Shown piece by piece: positions 1 through 9,237 of a DNA stretch of 64,000 nt (positions within the stretch are counted from its first letter, which is position 1; every line of letters begins with the position of its first letter). Both the position numbers and the translations under genes were made by a program. The notes beneath the pieces were generated by a model that worked only from the letters and a program-made list of their open reading frames with translations, did no database searches and was not told the DNA's origin. Source of the DNA: Pseudofrankia nepalensis (GTDB taxonomy: Bacteria > Actinomycetota > Actinomycetes > Frankiales > Frankiaceae); the NCBI RefSeq assembly GCF_016786305.1, contig NZ_JADWYV010000008.1. The stretch is one strand, 5' to 3'.

Positions 1-41
1 CCGGGATCAAATCCCGATTTGCCGGTGACTAGGGTGCAACT

Positions 42-638
42 GTGACCGCCGAGAGCCACAGCGCGCCCGCCGTCGAGGCGATTGTCCCGGACGGCAAGGA
101 CTGGACCTGGGTGCTGGAACGGCCCTGCCCGGAGTGCGGGTTCGACGCCTCGACCTTCCCCGCGGCCGAGGTCTCGGGCCTGGTGCTGCGGGTCGCGTCC
201 GCCTGGCTCGCCGTACTCGCCGAGACGCCGGCCGACGAGGCGCGCCGCCGTCCGGCGCCGGACCGCTGGTCGACGCTGGAATACGCCTGCCATGTGCGCG
301 ACGTCCTGCGCCTCTACGACGAGCGGCTCCAACTGATGCTCACGCGGGACAACCCCCTCTACCCGAACTGGGACCAGGACGAGACCGCCGTCACGGACCA
401 CTACGGCGACCAGGACCCCGCCCAGGTCGCCGCGGACCTGGCCGCCGCGGCGGCCAAGGTCGCCGCCCGGTTCGCGACCGTCTCCGGCGAGCGCTGGCGG
501 CGTACGGGCGAGCGAAGCGACGGCGCCCGCTTCACGATCGACACGTTCGCGCGTTACTTCGCGCATGACCCCGTCCACCACCTCTGGGACGTCACCGGCC
601 GTCCCGGCGGGGGCGTCACCCCCATCGCCGCGAGCTGA
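42..638 (+). CDS. DinB-like family protein
   Basis: 198-aa protein with the DinB/YfiT-type four-helix pattern: a W-S-x-x-E-Y-x-x-H-V-R-D segment with His84, and a C-terminal H-D-P-V-H-H cluster (His175, 179, 180) that would supply the usual three-His metal site. Family members are thiol- or metal-dependent enzymes, often mycothiol-linked in actinomycetes; the substrate here is unknown. The GTG start is the first in frame after the upstream sequence and gives a normal family length. A CPxCG pair (Cys29, Cys32) precedes the domain and may bind metal. It lies left of the island boundary, so it is host chromosome. A strong hairpin at 803-827 probably ends its transcript. Fold assignment fairly sure, function unknown. 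Confidence 0.7.
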   Translation: MTAESHSAPAVEAIVPDGKDWTWVLERPCPECGFDASTFPAAEVSGLVLRVASAWLAVLAETPADEARRRPAPDRWSTLEYACHVRDVLRLYDERLQLMLTRDNPLYPNWDQDETAVTDHYGDQDPAQVAADLAAAAAKVAARFATVSGERWRRTGERSDGARFTIDTFARYFAHDPVHHLWDVTGRPGGGVTPIAAS

Positions 639-802
639 GACACCTCCGGGTCGCTCCGCCGAGCCGACGCGGCTCGCCCGGCGCGCCTCGGGTCGACGCG
701 CCTCGGCCGACGTGCTCGGATCGGCGCGCCGCCCGCCGGTCTGGCCTAAACCCGAGCCTCGGGACGAGCCGGCGCGGCGGCTGGGATAGTAGACAACGAC
801 CC

Positions 803-827
803 ACCGGTCAGCGTCGCGCTGACCGGT
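803..827 (+). terminator. 11-bp hairpin between DinB-like gene and tRNA-Ser
   Basis: Perfect inverted repeat, 11-bp arms (803-813 and 817-827) with a 3-nt loop. It has no T-tract, as usual in high-GC actinomycetes. It sits downstream of the DinB-like gene and 68 bp before the tRNA, so it probably insulates the tRNA. Confidence 0.6.
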
Positions 828-894
828 CACGCGGGACAGGAACCGGACGGCCCGAGTCGCCCTCGGGCTGGCCGATCTCCGGACCGCTGGTCAA

Positions 895-981
895 GGAGGG
901 CTCGCCTAGTGGCCGATGGCGGCGGTCTTGAAAACCGCTATGGGGGCAACCTCATCGTGGGTTCGAATCCCACGCCCTCCG
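895..981 (+). tRNA. tRNA-Ser(UGA)
   Basis: 87-nt class II tRNA. The acceptor arms GGAGGGC (895-901) and GCCCTCC (974-980) pair, with G981 as discriminator. The anticodon stem GCGGT/ACCGC encloses the loop CTTGAAA, giving anticodon UGA. A long variable arm and the T-loop GTTCGAATC follow. CCA is not encoded. It is the integration target of the island: the repeat that defines the attachment site begins at 927, inside the anticodon loop, so the 3' half of the present gene was probably supplied by the element. Confidence 0.95.
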
Positions 982-990
982 CTCTCTACC
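927..990 (+). repeat. attL: 64-bp direct repeat in the tRNA 3' half
   Basis: The 64 bases are identical to 50564-50627. They run from the anticodon loop through the T arm and 9 bp past the discriminator. The integrase gene ends 56 bp further inside. Identity breaks at 991 (A versus T) and resumes for 9 bp. Confidence 0.93.
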
Positions 991-1029
991 AGCACGTTTG
1001 CCCTCCGGGCGACGCGCGCCAAGGCTCTG

Positions 1030-1050
1030 AAGATCGTTGTGGGCGTCAGG
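1030..1050 (+). repeat. Integrase-tail repeat, copy 1
   Basis: 21-bp segment AAGATCGTTGTGGGCGTCAGG spans the integrase stop codon (1046-1048, minus strand). Full or partial copies recur at 39796-39816, 50417-50433 and, more diverged, 50668-50686. Confidence 0.6.
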
Positions 1051-2569
1051 TGGGCGTGGCGGCGCGCCTGGACCGGGGGACCGCGTTCGCCACGGCGAGC
1101 GCGGCCCGCTGGCCGGCCGGGCGCAGCAGGTGGGCGTACAGCGCCCCGGTGATCGCCGGCGAGGAGTGCCCGAGCCGCTTGGAGACGAGCGCCAGGTCGA
1201 TCCCCTCCTGAAGCTGGATCGACGCCGACGCGTGCCGGAGGTCGTGCAGCCGCCGCCGGGAGAGCAGGCCCCGGCCGAGCTCGGCACCGACGGCGACGTC
1301 GGCGGCGGCGCCGGCGCCGCCACCGGCCGCTAGCGGCTCGGCCAGGTCCAGCCGGTGCCGGTTGCCGAACAGCCGGGTCACCGCGGTGACGGTCACGGTG
1401 CCGATCGGCTCGCGGTTGACGTACAGCGTCCACTCGCCGATCGGGTCGCGGTCGCGTTGGAGCGCCCCGACGACGACGTGACCGGCCCGCGCCGGGGCCG
1501 GCAGGCGGATGGTGGCGAGCAGGCCCGCCCGCCGGGCGATCGTCTGCATGCGCTGCGAGACGTACTCGGGCGGCAGGTAGCGCCCGTCAGGTCGGGTGAA
1601 CATCAGACCCGACAGCTCGACCGGCTTGCCATGCTGGTTCGGCAGCGTCCCGTTGACCCACACCCCGCCGGCCTGCTCGCGCTCGGCGTCCTGGTTCAGC
1701 CGGTGCGCCAGCAGCGACCCGAGCGTCATCGGGTCGAGGTCGACCTTCCGCCTGCCCGACCGGGTCTTGGGCGGCCACACGCCGTGCCTGGCGCCCGTCT
1801 CTGTGATCTGCTGGGTGATCGTCAGCACCGACAGGTCGGCGTCGAGGCCGGGCCAGATCGCGCCGCAGGCCTCGCCCCGGCGCACGCCGTGCAGCGCGAT
1901 CAGCTCCCACATCGCGGCGAGCCGGTCGGTGGCCGCCTCGTCGAGGAAGGCGCCCACCTCGTGCGCCTCCCATGGCTCGACTTCGGGCCGGATGTACTCG
2001 GGCAGCTCGACGCCAGCCACCGGGTTGAAGCCGATCAGCCGCCGCTTCACGGCGTCGTTCAGCGCGTTGCGCAGCGTGTCCCGGACGCGCTCGATCGTCG
2101 CCGGGCCGGTCGGCCGCGACTTGCGGGCGCCCGCCGCCTCGATCTGCCGGAAGGCCTTGTCGAGGTGGTCCGCCCGCAGGCCCGACAGCGGCACCTGGCC
2201 GAGCCATGGCTTGAGGTGCAGCCGGATGTGGCTCTCGTACGAGCGGCGCGCGGTCGGGCGCAGCCGGCGCTTCGACTCCAGCCACTGGTCGAGGTACTCG
2301 CCGACGGTCAGGGTGCCGATGTGCTTCTGGCCGGCCCGGACCTTCGCCAGCTGATCCTCGGCGTCCTGCTCGGCGGCGTCCTTCGTCGCGAAGCCCGATC
2401 CGCGCAGCTGCGTCCTGCCGACGAGGGGAATCAGTTCTTCTGGCACTTCGATGCGCCAGGACCATTTGCCGTGTGGTTTCCGTCCTCTGAGCTTCGCGCA
2501 ACGCTTGCCGAGCTGTTTCCCGGTCTCCGGGTCGCGGCAGCCGCAGCGCTTCTCGGTCTGAATCTCCAT
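1046..2569 (-). CDS. int: Tyrosine-recombinase integrase
   Basis: 507-aa site-specific recombinase that would integrate and excise the island at tRNA-Ser. The N-terminus has a Cys-rich segment (Cys9, 11, 24), then an arm-binding region (30-85), a SAM-like core-binding domain (about 88-180) and the catalytic domain. Catalytic residues are visible: Arg230 (GVRRGE), Lys268 (PPKTR), His442/Arg445 (HDLR), His468 (LGHSS) and Tyr478 (GALYAH). An unusual segment of about 85 residues (352-440), rich in Ala/Gly towards its end, is inserted between the Lys hairpin and the HxxR motif. The ATG at 2569 is used. The gene reads towards attL, the usual arrangement for actinomycete islands. No excisionase gene was found beside it. 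Confidence 0.93.
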   Translation of the reverse strand: MEIQTEKRCGCRDPETGKQLGKRCAKLRGRKPHGKWSWRIEVPEELIPLVGRTQLRGSGFATKDAAEQDAEDQLAKVRAGQKHIGTLTVGEYLDQWLESKRRLRPTARRSYESHIRLHLKPWLGQVPLSGLRADHLDKAFRQIEAAGARKSRPTGPATIERVRDTLRNALNDAVKRRLIGFNPVAGVELPEYIRPEVEPWEAHEVGAFLDEAATDRLAAMWELIALHGVRRGEACGAIWPGLDADLSVLTITQQITETGARHGVWPPKTRSGRRKVDLDPMTLGSLLAHRLNQDAEREQAGGVWVNGTLPNQHGKPVELSGLMFTRPDGRYLPPEYVSQRMQTIARRAGLLATIRLPAPARAGHVVVGALQRDRDPIGEWTLYVNREPIGTVTVTAVTRLFGNRHRLDLAEPLAAGGGAGAAADVAVGAELGRGLLSRRRLHDLRHASASIQLQEGIDLALVSKRLGHSSPAITGALYAHLLRPAGQRAALAVANAVPRSRRAATPT

Positions 2570-2918
2570 GGGTGTTCCCGCTGTCTCCGTGAGGGGGCTC
2601 GCTGCCGGAGCGGGGACGCAGGCGCGCTCGTTGCTCAGGGCGGCAGCGTTGCGATGTGGGCTGTGGCGGATGGCGTGCCGTGGTGCCGGGCAGGCCGCGC
2701 GCGGCCAGTGGAAGTGCCTCGCGGTGCGCCGTCATTCCGCTATAGGCAGGATATCTTTCAATTCCCATGCAGGGCCACAATGCGATATTCCGTGCATCCG
2801 TAGCGGCGAGGCCGTGAGGTGCCGGAACATCGGATCAAGCATCGTAAATGACATCGCCAGGGGCATCGTCGCCTATCGGGTGCTGCTTGAGGTCCTCGCC
2901 GTCACCGCCTCGCGGGAA
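2570..2918. other. Intergenic region between integrase and relaxase
   Basis: 349 bp with no convincing gene. It must hold the integrase promoter and the 3' end of the relaxase transcript. At 2849-2873 it carries two GRCATCGYC-type octamers (the reverse of the GGCGATGYC motif also found at 7875-7899 and 32032-32080). No excisionase-like ORF is visible. Confidence 0.5.
2849..2873 (-). promoter_or_regulatory. GGCGATGYC-type repeats, site 1
   Basis: Read on the minus strand: GGCGACGATGCC then GGCGATGTC, in direct orientation. Same motif family as the clusters near 7.88 kb and 32.03 kb; candidate regulator or nicking-accessory binding site. Confidence 0.35.
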
Positions 2919-5900
2919 CTACAGCGGGAGCTGGGCGTCGAGCACCATGTGGATGTCGCGCGCCTGGTCGTAGGCGTCGGCCGCGCGGGGGTCGGTGGGA
3001 CGATCTCCCAGCGCCTGTCTGGCCGGTTCGACTGCTTCGATGATGGCGGGGGTGCCGTAGGGCAGGCCGAGGACGTGGTGTCGGTAGCGCTCGGCCCGGC
3101 TGGCCGCCTGTTCCCAGGCCGCCGCCTGCAAGGTGGCGGTGGGGCGGGGGCCGAGCAGCGCGGTCAGGTAGCTGGCGGGCTCGGCCGTGGCGCGCAGGAC
3201 CGCGTCCGTGGTCTGCCGGTCGAGTGCGGCCTCCACCCGGGCCAGTCGTGCCACCCGATCTGCCCTGAAGGGCGAAACTCGGTCCGCGTCGTGCGGCATC
3301 TGTGCGCGCATCTGGACCTGCGTTCGGGTGGTACCGGCCAGTCCGAGTGGTGCGTCGACGAGGAGTTGCCGTTCCTCCGCCAGGGCGGCGGTCGGTCTGG
3401 TGGCGAGGTGGGTGATCTCGGCGCGGTTCAGCAGGCCGACGAGTTCGTTCCATTCCTGCTGGGCGGTCGTCGGGCTGGGCAGTTCGTAGAGCGCCGGGTC
3501 GACGCCGACCTGTTCGCACAGGTCGGTGACGCGCCACGCGAGCACCGCGGCACCGGCGCGAGTCTCGTCCCCAGCCGGGTGGGCGAGGTCCGAGGTGACC
3601 TGGCTGGGGGTGAGGCCGGCGTCGAGGAGGGCGTGGACACCGGCGACGGCGCGGTTCCGCGGAACCGCCTGGCCCACTCCGCTGAACCGGGTTCGGTCGG
3701 TGTCGGGCAGACCCGCGGCCCAGTCGTCGACGAGCCGGTGCGCCAGGTACCGGTGGTAGAGCCACGGGTCGCGTGCCTGATCGTCTGGGCGCGCGCCGGG
3801 TGGCGGTCCGGCGTCGTGCGCGGTGGCGCCGGGCTGGTGGCGGGCGTGGTAGACGGCCAGCGCGCCGACGGCCGCGTCCCAGACAGCGCGCTCCGGGCCG
3901 GCTTCCGGGCGGGAGCCGAGGCGCGCCACGAGCGCCGTCGGCGGGTGGGCGAGCGCGGCGGCGCGCAGCGCCGCTTCGGCGGCCAGTTCGGCGCGCCGTA
4001 GCAGCACCTGGCGCGGCATGCCGGCGCGTCGCGTCGGCGCGTCCAGTGGCGCGTGGCCCGGCGCGGTCGGCGCGACTGGATCGGCGCGGACCGGCGCGGT
4101 GCGTTCCCGCGCAGCGCGTTCCGGCGCGGTCGGCGCGACGCTTGACCGGTCCAGAACCTGCCGGCCGAGTCGGAACGCGGTGAGTTCGGCGAGGGTGTGT
4201 CGCCGACGGAGGCGGTGTGCCTCGGCCGCCCAGGGATCGTGGTCGCTGGCCAGGCGTTCGGCGCGAGACCGGTCGAGCCGGCCGGCGAGCCGGTCCAGCG
4301 GACTGTCGTCGCCCGGCTCGGCGGGAAGCCACGTCTCGTCGTCGTGTTCGTCGAGCTGGTCGCGACGCACGACGTAGGCGGCGAGGTCGGTGCGGGCGCG
4401 CGAGAGCATGACGTACAGGCCCGCCCGGCTGGTGTCGTCGGTGACGACGGCGCGGGCGGTGTCCATCGTGGTGCCCTGGGCCTTGGCCGCCGTGATCGCG
4501 TAGGCGTGGGCGAGGCCGCCGTCGCGGCCGTCGGCGAACCGGTGTGTCAGGTAGTCCCAGGGGATGCGGACGCTGCCCTTGCTGGGGAAGTACACCGTCA
4601 GCGCCTGACCAGCCGGCCTGTCGGCGTCGAGGTGCACCGCGGTGACGACGCCGACGGTGCCGGTCCGGACGTAGGCCGAGCCGGGCTTGCCGGCCGGGAC
4701 GAGGGTGTGGCCGGCCTGGGTGAGGGTGATGACCTCGTCGCCGATCTGGAACTCGCGGCCGGCGGTATGCAGGGCCGGGCCGGTCAGGGTGCCGTCGGCG
4801 GTGAGCAGGGCGCGGGCGGCGCGGTTGAGGGTTTCCACCTCGCGGTGCCGCTCGGCCATCAGGTGGATCTTCGCTGGTTGTGGTCGCGCCGCGGCGTGGG
4901 CCGGCCATCTGGACGCGCCGTCGACGGACGCGCCGCCGTTCGCGCCGGGCGCGCTGTTCGCGCCAGACGCGCCGAGCCGCGTGCCGGACGCGCCGTGCCG
5001 CGTGCCGGACGCGCCGTGCCGCGCGCCGGTCGCGGGCGTCGGCGCGTCGGCACCGGCGCTGTTCGCGCCGGGTATGTCGTCCGCGCTGTGGACGCGCCGC
5101 TGGCGTTCGGCGTACCAGTCGGCGACGGCGCGTTCGAGTAGCGCGTCGGCGCCGTCAGCGAGGTGGATGCGGCCGTCGGCGGCGAGCCGGTCCAACGCGG
5201 CGCGCACGGTCGGCGCGGTGTCGGCGCGCAGCGCGCCGAGCGCGGCGCGGACCGGCGCGAGATCCGCGCCGGCCTGGCGGTGCACGGTCGTCAAGGTCGC
5301 GACATCGGAGGTGTGGGCGACGAGGTGGGTGAACCAGCCGCCGGCGCCGACCGAGCCGAGCTGGGCGGGGTCGCCGAGCGCGAGGACGACAGTGCCGGTG
5401 CGGGTGGCGTAGCGCAGGAGGCGCTCGGCGTCGCGGGTGGCGACCTGGGTGGCCTCGTCGACGATCAGGACCGAGCCAGGCGGCCAGACGTCGGCTGGGT
5501 CCGTGACGTTGTCGAGGAGGGTGAGCCAGCTGGCGACGACCCGGGCCGGGATGCCGATCCGGTCGGCGAGTTCCTCGGCCTGGCGGCCGCCATGGGCGGT
5601 GGCGAACACGTGGCGGCCGGCGGCGCGCAGGATGCCGGTCAGGGCGCGCATCGCCTCGGTCTTGCCCGTCCCGGCCGGGCCGACCGCGGGGCGGACGAGG
5701 TCTCCGCTGGTCAGTAGCCGGCGTACCAGCTCCGCTTGCTCGGCCGACAGCGCCACTGGGGCGGCGCGGCGTTCCGGGTCGGCCGGGGAGGTTCCGGGGT
5801 GGGCGCGGTTCGGCGGGTGGGTGGCGGCGGCGAGTCGGGTTTCGAGGAGGGTGGGGTCGACGAGCAGGCGGGGGGCGGCGCCGGCGGTGACCTGGCCTTG

Positions 5901-7628
5901 GCGGATCAGGGCGGACAGGGTGTCCTCGGCCAGCAGCAGGTCCTCGACGGAGTAGAGCGGTTCGGGCTGGTGGCGGCGGCGCTGGCCGGGGGTGGTGCCG
6001 TGTAGCAGGACGACGCGGGGATCGGCCAGGAACCGGTCGGTCAGCCGTTCGATCGTCTCGGCGTCGGCCCGGTCGCCCGTCCACGCCGCGACCATGCGCA
6101 CCACGTCCCGGCGCACGAACGTCGTCGCCTTCTCCGTCAGCCCCAGCGCGCCGGAGAGCAGGTCGAACAGGTCGGCGATCTCCCGCTCGCCGAGTGGCAC
6201 CGGCTGGTCGGGCGTGGCGACGGCGAGCTGGCGGACCTGGTCGATGGTCCAGCCGGTGGCGGTCAGCCGGTCGAGCTGGGCGGCGTGGACGGCGTCGTCG
6301 GCGAGCACTTTCTTCGCCTTGCGCGAGCCGCGCTGCGCGGCGGCCTTCGTCGCCCCGGACGGTTCCAGCCCCTGTGCGACGAGTTGGGCGAACTCCGCCT
6401 CCACCTCGCCGTGGCGGGTCGAGAACGCGGCCAGCAGATCGGGCGGGAACCCGGCCAGCTCCGCCACCCCGTTGCGCACCGGCTCCCAGGCCACGCCGCG
6501 CAGGCGGGACAGTTCGTGGCGCAGCACCGCGGCGCCGACGAACCCGGCGGTCCTGATGTGCGCGAGCAGCACCTCCCCGTCGACCGTCCGCCACGCCCAG
6601 GGCGGCACCGTCGGCCTGCTCTGGCCTGGATGGGAACCCGCCGCCGACCGATCGATGTCGTCGGGGACCGCGACCACATTGAAGATGATGTTGTGGACGT
6701 GCAGGTGGGCCTCGGTGTTGCGGGACACGTCGTGCAGGTAGGAGGCAACCGCCAGGCCGAGTGAGCGCTGGTCGCGGCCGGCGACCAGGCCGAACGCGGC
6801 ATGCCGCTCCAGATAGCCGATCGTCGCGTCCACCGCCGCGTCCAACGCGGCGCCGATGTCCGCGCGCAGTGCGTCGTCCCCGAACGCCCACAGCAGGCTC
6901 ACCGACTTCGGCGCCGCGCACACGAGGTCGTAGCCGAGCACCGTCGCCGGCGGCACCCGCCGCGCGTTCCACCGCTCGAACTCGGCCCGCCGCACCCGCC
7001 ACCGGCCGTCCGGTCCCCGCGCCCCGGTCAGGTGGTCACCCGATTCGGCGCCGGCCGCGACGACGTCACCGGCGCCCGCCTGCTCGTCGGGCGTGGCCGC
7101 GCCAGGGGAATCGGGCGCGCCACGTCCACCGGCCTTGGATGGCCCGGCCCTGGGAACGGTCGAAGTCGTCGGATCCGCCGAGGTGTCGGCGGGAGTCGGC
7201 TGGTCGCCGGCGCGGCCGACGAGCCGACGCAGATAGGCCGTGCTCACCCCGGCGATCGCCGCAGCCTCCACGAGGGTCAGCCACTCCCCATCCTCGCCGG
7301 CGGTCTTGGCGGGTTTCCGCCCAACGGCACCACTGAGGTGAGGTGTCCGGCCCGCCGAGCCGGCTCCCGTCAGCAGCGGCTGGCCAGTCACGGCGTGCTC
7401 GCCACGCAGCAGCCGCGCCAGCGCTTGGCCCGTAACGTCCCCGCGCAGACCGACGAGCGAGGCCAGCCGGCCCCGGGCCCGGCCGCGCGCCTGGTCCCGG
7501 CTGTAGTAGCCGGCCAGCGCGTTCTCCGGCTGGCCTCCCTGCACGTAGGCCACCACCGCGGCCGCGGCCCGAGCGACCTGCTCCGGCTCCCGGGCCCGGA
7601 CCCGCAGCACCTTTGCCGTCGCGATCAT
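2919..7628 (-). CDS. MobF-family relaxase-helicase (TraA/TrwC-like)
   Basis: Predicted 1569 aa. It would nick one strand at oriT, attach to it and unwind it during conjugation. N-terminal relaxase: tandem Tyr41-Tyr42 (GYYSRD), the family APKSVSLLWA motif (about 239-248) and the metal-binding HLHVH triad (308-312). An excisionase-like helix-turn-helix (about 112-140) plus a Pro/Ala linker is inserted between the tyrosines and the His triad. A TraI/RecD-like helicase follows: Walker A GPAGTGKT (about 650-657) and Walker B IVDEAT (about 722-727). A low-complexity stretch of Gly-Ala-Ser repeats lies near 4920-5050. The frame stays open to 7829, but family similarity begins at the ATG chosen here. 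No coupling protein gene is adjacent, so the element probably borrows a transfer machine. Confidence 0.85.
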   Translation of the reverse strand: MIATAKVLRVRAREPEQVARAAAAVVAYVQGGQPENALAGYYSRDQARGRARGRLASLVGLRGDVTGQALARLLRGEHAVTGQPLLTGAGSAGRTPHLSGAVGRKPAKTAGEDGEWLTLVEAAAIAGVSTAYLRRLVGRAGDQPTPADTSADPTTSTVPRAGPSKAGGRGAPDSPGAATPDEQAGAGDVVAAGAESGDHLTGARGPDGRWRVRRAEFERWNARRVPPATVLGYDLVCAAPKSVSLLWAFGDDALRADIGAALDAAVDATIGYLERHAAFGLVAGRDQRSLGLAVASYLHDVSRNTEAHLHVHNIIFNVVAVPDDIDRSAAGSHPGQSRPTVPPWAWRTVDGEVLLAHIRTAGFVGAAVLRHELSRLRGVAWEPVRNGVAELAGFPPDLLAAFSTRHGEVEAEFAQLVAQGLEPSGATKAAAQRGSRKAKKVLADDAVHAAQLDRLTATGWTIDQVRQLAVATPDQPVPLGEREIADLFDLLSGALGLTEKATTFVRRDVVRMVAAWTGDRADAETIERLTDRFLADPRVVLLHGTTPGQRRRHQPEPLYSVEDLLLAEDTLSALIRQGQVTAGAAPRLLVDPTLLETRLAAATHPPNRAHPGTSPADPERRAAPVALSAEQAELVRRLLTSGDLVRPAVGPAGTGKTEAMRALTGILRAAGRHVFATAHGGRQAEELADRIGIPARVVASWLTLLDNVTDPADVWPPGSVLIVDEATQVATRDAERLLRYATRTGTVVLALGDPAQLGSVGAGGWFTHLVAHTSDVATLTTVHRQAGADLAPVRAALGALRADTAPTVRAALDRLAADGRIHLADGADALLERAVADWYAERQRRVHSADDIPGANSAGADAPTPATGARHGASGTRHGASGTRLGASGANSAPGANGGASVDGASRWPAHAAARPQPAKIHLMAERHREVETLNRAARALLTADGTLTGPALHTAGREFQIGDEVITLTQAGHTLVPAGKPGSAYVRTGTVGVVTAVHLDADRPAGQALTVYFPSKGSVRIPWDYLTHRFADGRDGGLAHAYAITAAKAQGTTMDTARAVVTDDTSRAGLYVMLSRARTDLAAYVVRRDQLDEHDDETWLPAEPGDDSPLDRLAGRLDRSRAERLASDHDPWAAEAHRLRRRHTLAELTAFRLGRQVLDRSSVAPTAPERAARERTAPVRADPVAPTAPGHAPLDAPTRRAGMPRQVLLRRAELAAEAALRAAALAHPPTALVARLGSRPEAGPERAVWDAAVGALAVYHARHQPGATAHDAGPPPGARPDDQARDPWLYHRYLAHRLVDDWAAGLPDTDRTRFSGVGQAVPRNRAVAGVHALLDAGLTPSQVTSDLAHPAGDETRAGAAVLAWRVTDLCEQVGVDPALYELPSPTTAQQEWNELVGLLNRAEITHLATRPTAALAEERQLLVDAPLGLAGTTRTQVQMRAQMPHDADRVSPFRADRVARLARVEAALDRQTTDAVLRATAEPASYLTALLGPRPTATLQAAAWEQAASRAERYRHHVLGLPYGTPAIIEAVEPARQALGDRPTDPRAADAYDQARDIHMVLDAQLPL

Positions 7629-7874
7629 CGGAGACCACCAGGCCCCGAGTTGTACCGGCCAGGGCCGCGGCGGTGGTGGGCGAGATACGGCATGGGGCAC
7701 TCCAGGACGCCTGAGGACGGCGGCCCCAGAACGGCCGGGATACGCCATGACGGCACCGCAGCCTGCCCGGCCGGAACATCGCGGCGGCCCTCGCGCCAGC
7801 CCTCCGACCAGACATCGCGACCGGGCCAATGCCTCCCGGTGACGACAGCCACCAGGGCCGGGCGGTATGGCCGG

Positions 7875-7899
7875 CGATGTCGCTCGCGATGCCCAGCGC
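7875..7899 (+). promoter_or_regulatory. GGCGATGYC-type repeats, site 2
   Basis: Three direct GCGATG cores (GGCGATGTC, GCGATGCCC, GCGATGGCC) spaced 11-12 bp apart, upstream of the relaxase gene (minus) and of the APH-like gene (plus). The roughly helical spacing suggests protein binding; an oriT or operator role is possible. Confidence 0.4.
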
Positions 7900-8012
7900 G
7901 ATGGCCGTAGGGATGACGGCCCTCGAGCGGCCGTGTCCCTCGCCTGCCGGGGCTACCGTGCGGCCGATGCCAACTGGTGGCGCCCGTGGTTCTTATCGGG
8001 TGAGGAGGCGAT

Positions 8013-8999
8013 ATGCGGTTGCGACAGGTCGAGCGTTCGTCTGGGGCGTTTCAGCAGCCGTTGACGGCCGGCGAGATCCGGGCGATCTGTGGCCGGGTGT
8101 TCGGCTCCGAGGTTCGGGTCGTCACCGCCGAGGAGCTTGGGGCAGGTCTATACAACACGACGTACCGGGTGACGGTGGCGGGGCGGGACCGGCCGGTGAT
8201 CCTGCGGGTCGCGCCCGAGCCAGGCCGGCAGTTCGCGTCGGAGTGGCAGCTGATGCGTAACGAGTACGCCTCGCTGCCCTACCTGGCGATGATCGCGCCG
8301 CTGCTGCCAAAGGTGATCGCCGCGGACTGGTCACAGGAGCTGATCGGCCGGGACTGGATGGTCCAGACCCTTCTGGATGGCGTGCCGGCGCCGAGCCGCC
8401 TCGGCGACTATCCGCGCGCGCTGTGGCCGGTCTTCTTCCGAGAGCTGGGCGCCATCGCGCGGCGGGTTCACGGGGTGCGCGGGACGCGTTTCGGCCCGGT
8501 CACCGGTCCCGGTTACGGCTCGTGGAGCGAGGCGGTGATCGCTTCGCTGGAGGCCGTCGTGACGGATCTCGACGGCGCCGGCCTGGACGCGGCCGACCTG
8601 CGCAGGGTCATCGCCGTGGCCGTTGACCGGCGGGCCGTGCTGGACGAGGTGACCGAGCCCCGGCTGCTGGCCGGTGATCTGTGGACGGTGAACGTGATGC
8701 TCCACGAGACCACCCCGGAGCCGACGATCACCGGGGTGTTCGACCTCGACCGGACCTGGTTCGGCGACAGCGCCGCGGACTGGACGATCCGGATGGCGCT
8801 GACGAAACAGGACGAGCGGGTCGCGTTCTGGGACGGCTACGGACCCCGTGACACCTCGCCCGCCGCGCGGCTACGCCAGCAGATCTACGAGGGCCGCCAC
8901 CTGGGAGCGGTCAGACTCGAACGGCATCGCCTCGGCAACGCCGACGGCGTCCGCGCCAGCTACCCGGCCTTGTCCGCCGTTCTGGCCCACCTGACCTGA
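8013..8999 (+). CDS. Aminoglycoside-phosphotransferase-like kinase
   Basis: 328-aa protein with the APH/choline-kinase fold. An N-lobe (about 30-110) is followed by the catalytic loop around Asp222-Asn226 (AGDLWTVN) and the Mg-binding GVFDLD segment (Asp244, Asp246). The family loop is normally H-G-D-x-x-x-x-N; here Ala replaces the His, while the catalytic Asp and the Asn remain. Many such actinomycete proteins phosphorylate small molecules other than antibiotics, so resistance cannot be claimed. The ATG follows a good ribosome site (GAGGAGG, 6 bp away). It is transcribed divergently from the relaxase. Confidence 0.75.
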   Translation: MRLRQVERSSGAFQQPLTAGEIRAICGRVFGSEVRVVTAEELGAGLYNTTYRVTVAGRDRPVILRVAPEPGRQFASEWQLMRNEYASLPYLAMIAPLLPKVIAADWSQELIGRDWMVQTLLDGVPAPSRLGDYPRALWPVFFRELGAIARRVHGVRGTRFGPVTGPGYGSWSEAVIASLEAVVTDLDGAGLDAADLRRVIAVAVDRRAVLDEVTEPRLLAGDLWTVNVMLHETTPEPTITGVFDLDRTWFGDSAADWTIRMALTKQDERVAFWDGYGPRDTSPAARLRQQIYEGRHLGAVRLERHRLGNADGVRASYPALSAVLAHLT

Positions 9000-9237
9000 C
9001 CAGCGTGGCCGAGGTCGACCTCAGCTCGGTCCCACGTGAGCTGAGCCGTGGGGTGAGCGCGCCGCTACCTGCGAGGTAGGCATTCCGTTGGGGATGCGGG
9101 CACCAGCCAATCGGGGTGACAGCGTCCGAACATTCCTCGCCGAGCGGGCTCGCACGGAATGTCTGTGGCGTACCGCTATGGCAGAGTTGGCGCGCGCTGA
9201 CCAGAAGGCCACCTGGGGCGCTCTACCAGGAGGTTCT

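Noticed and set aside
4920..5050. Repeat array inside the relaxase gene as a separate element
   Set aside because: The repeats keep frame and encode a Gly-Ala-Ser linker; simple internal duplication of coding sequence.
2902..7002. Long ORFs in other frames over the relaxase gene
   Set aside because: They are Arg/Pro/Ala-rich shadows of the high-GC relaxase frame with no recognisable motifs.
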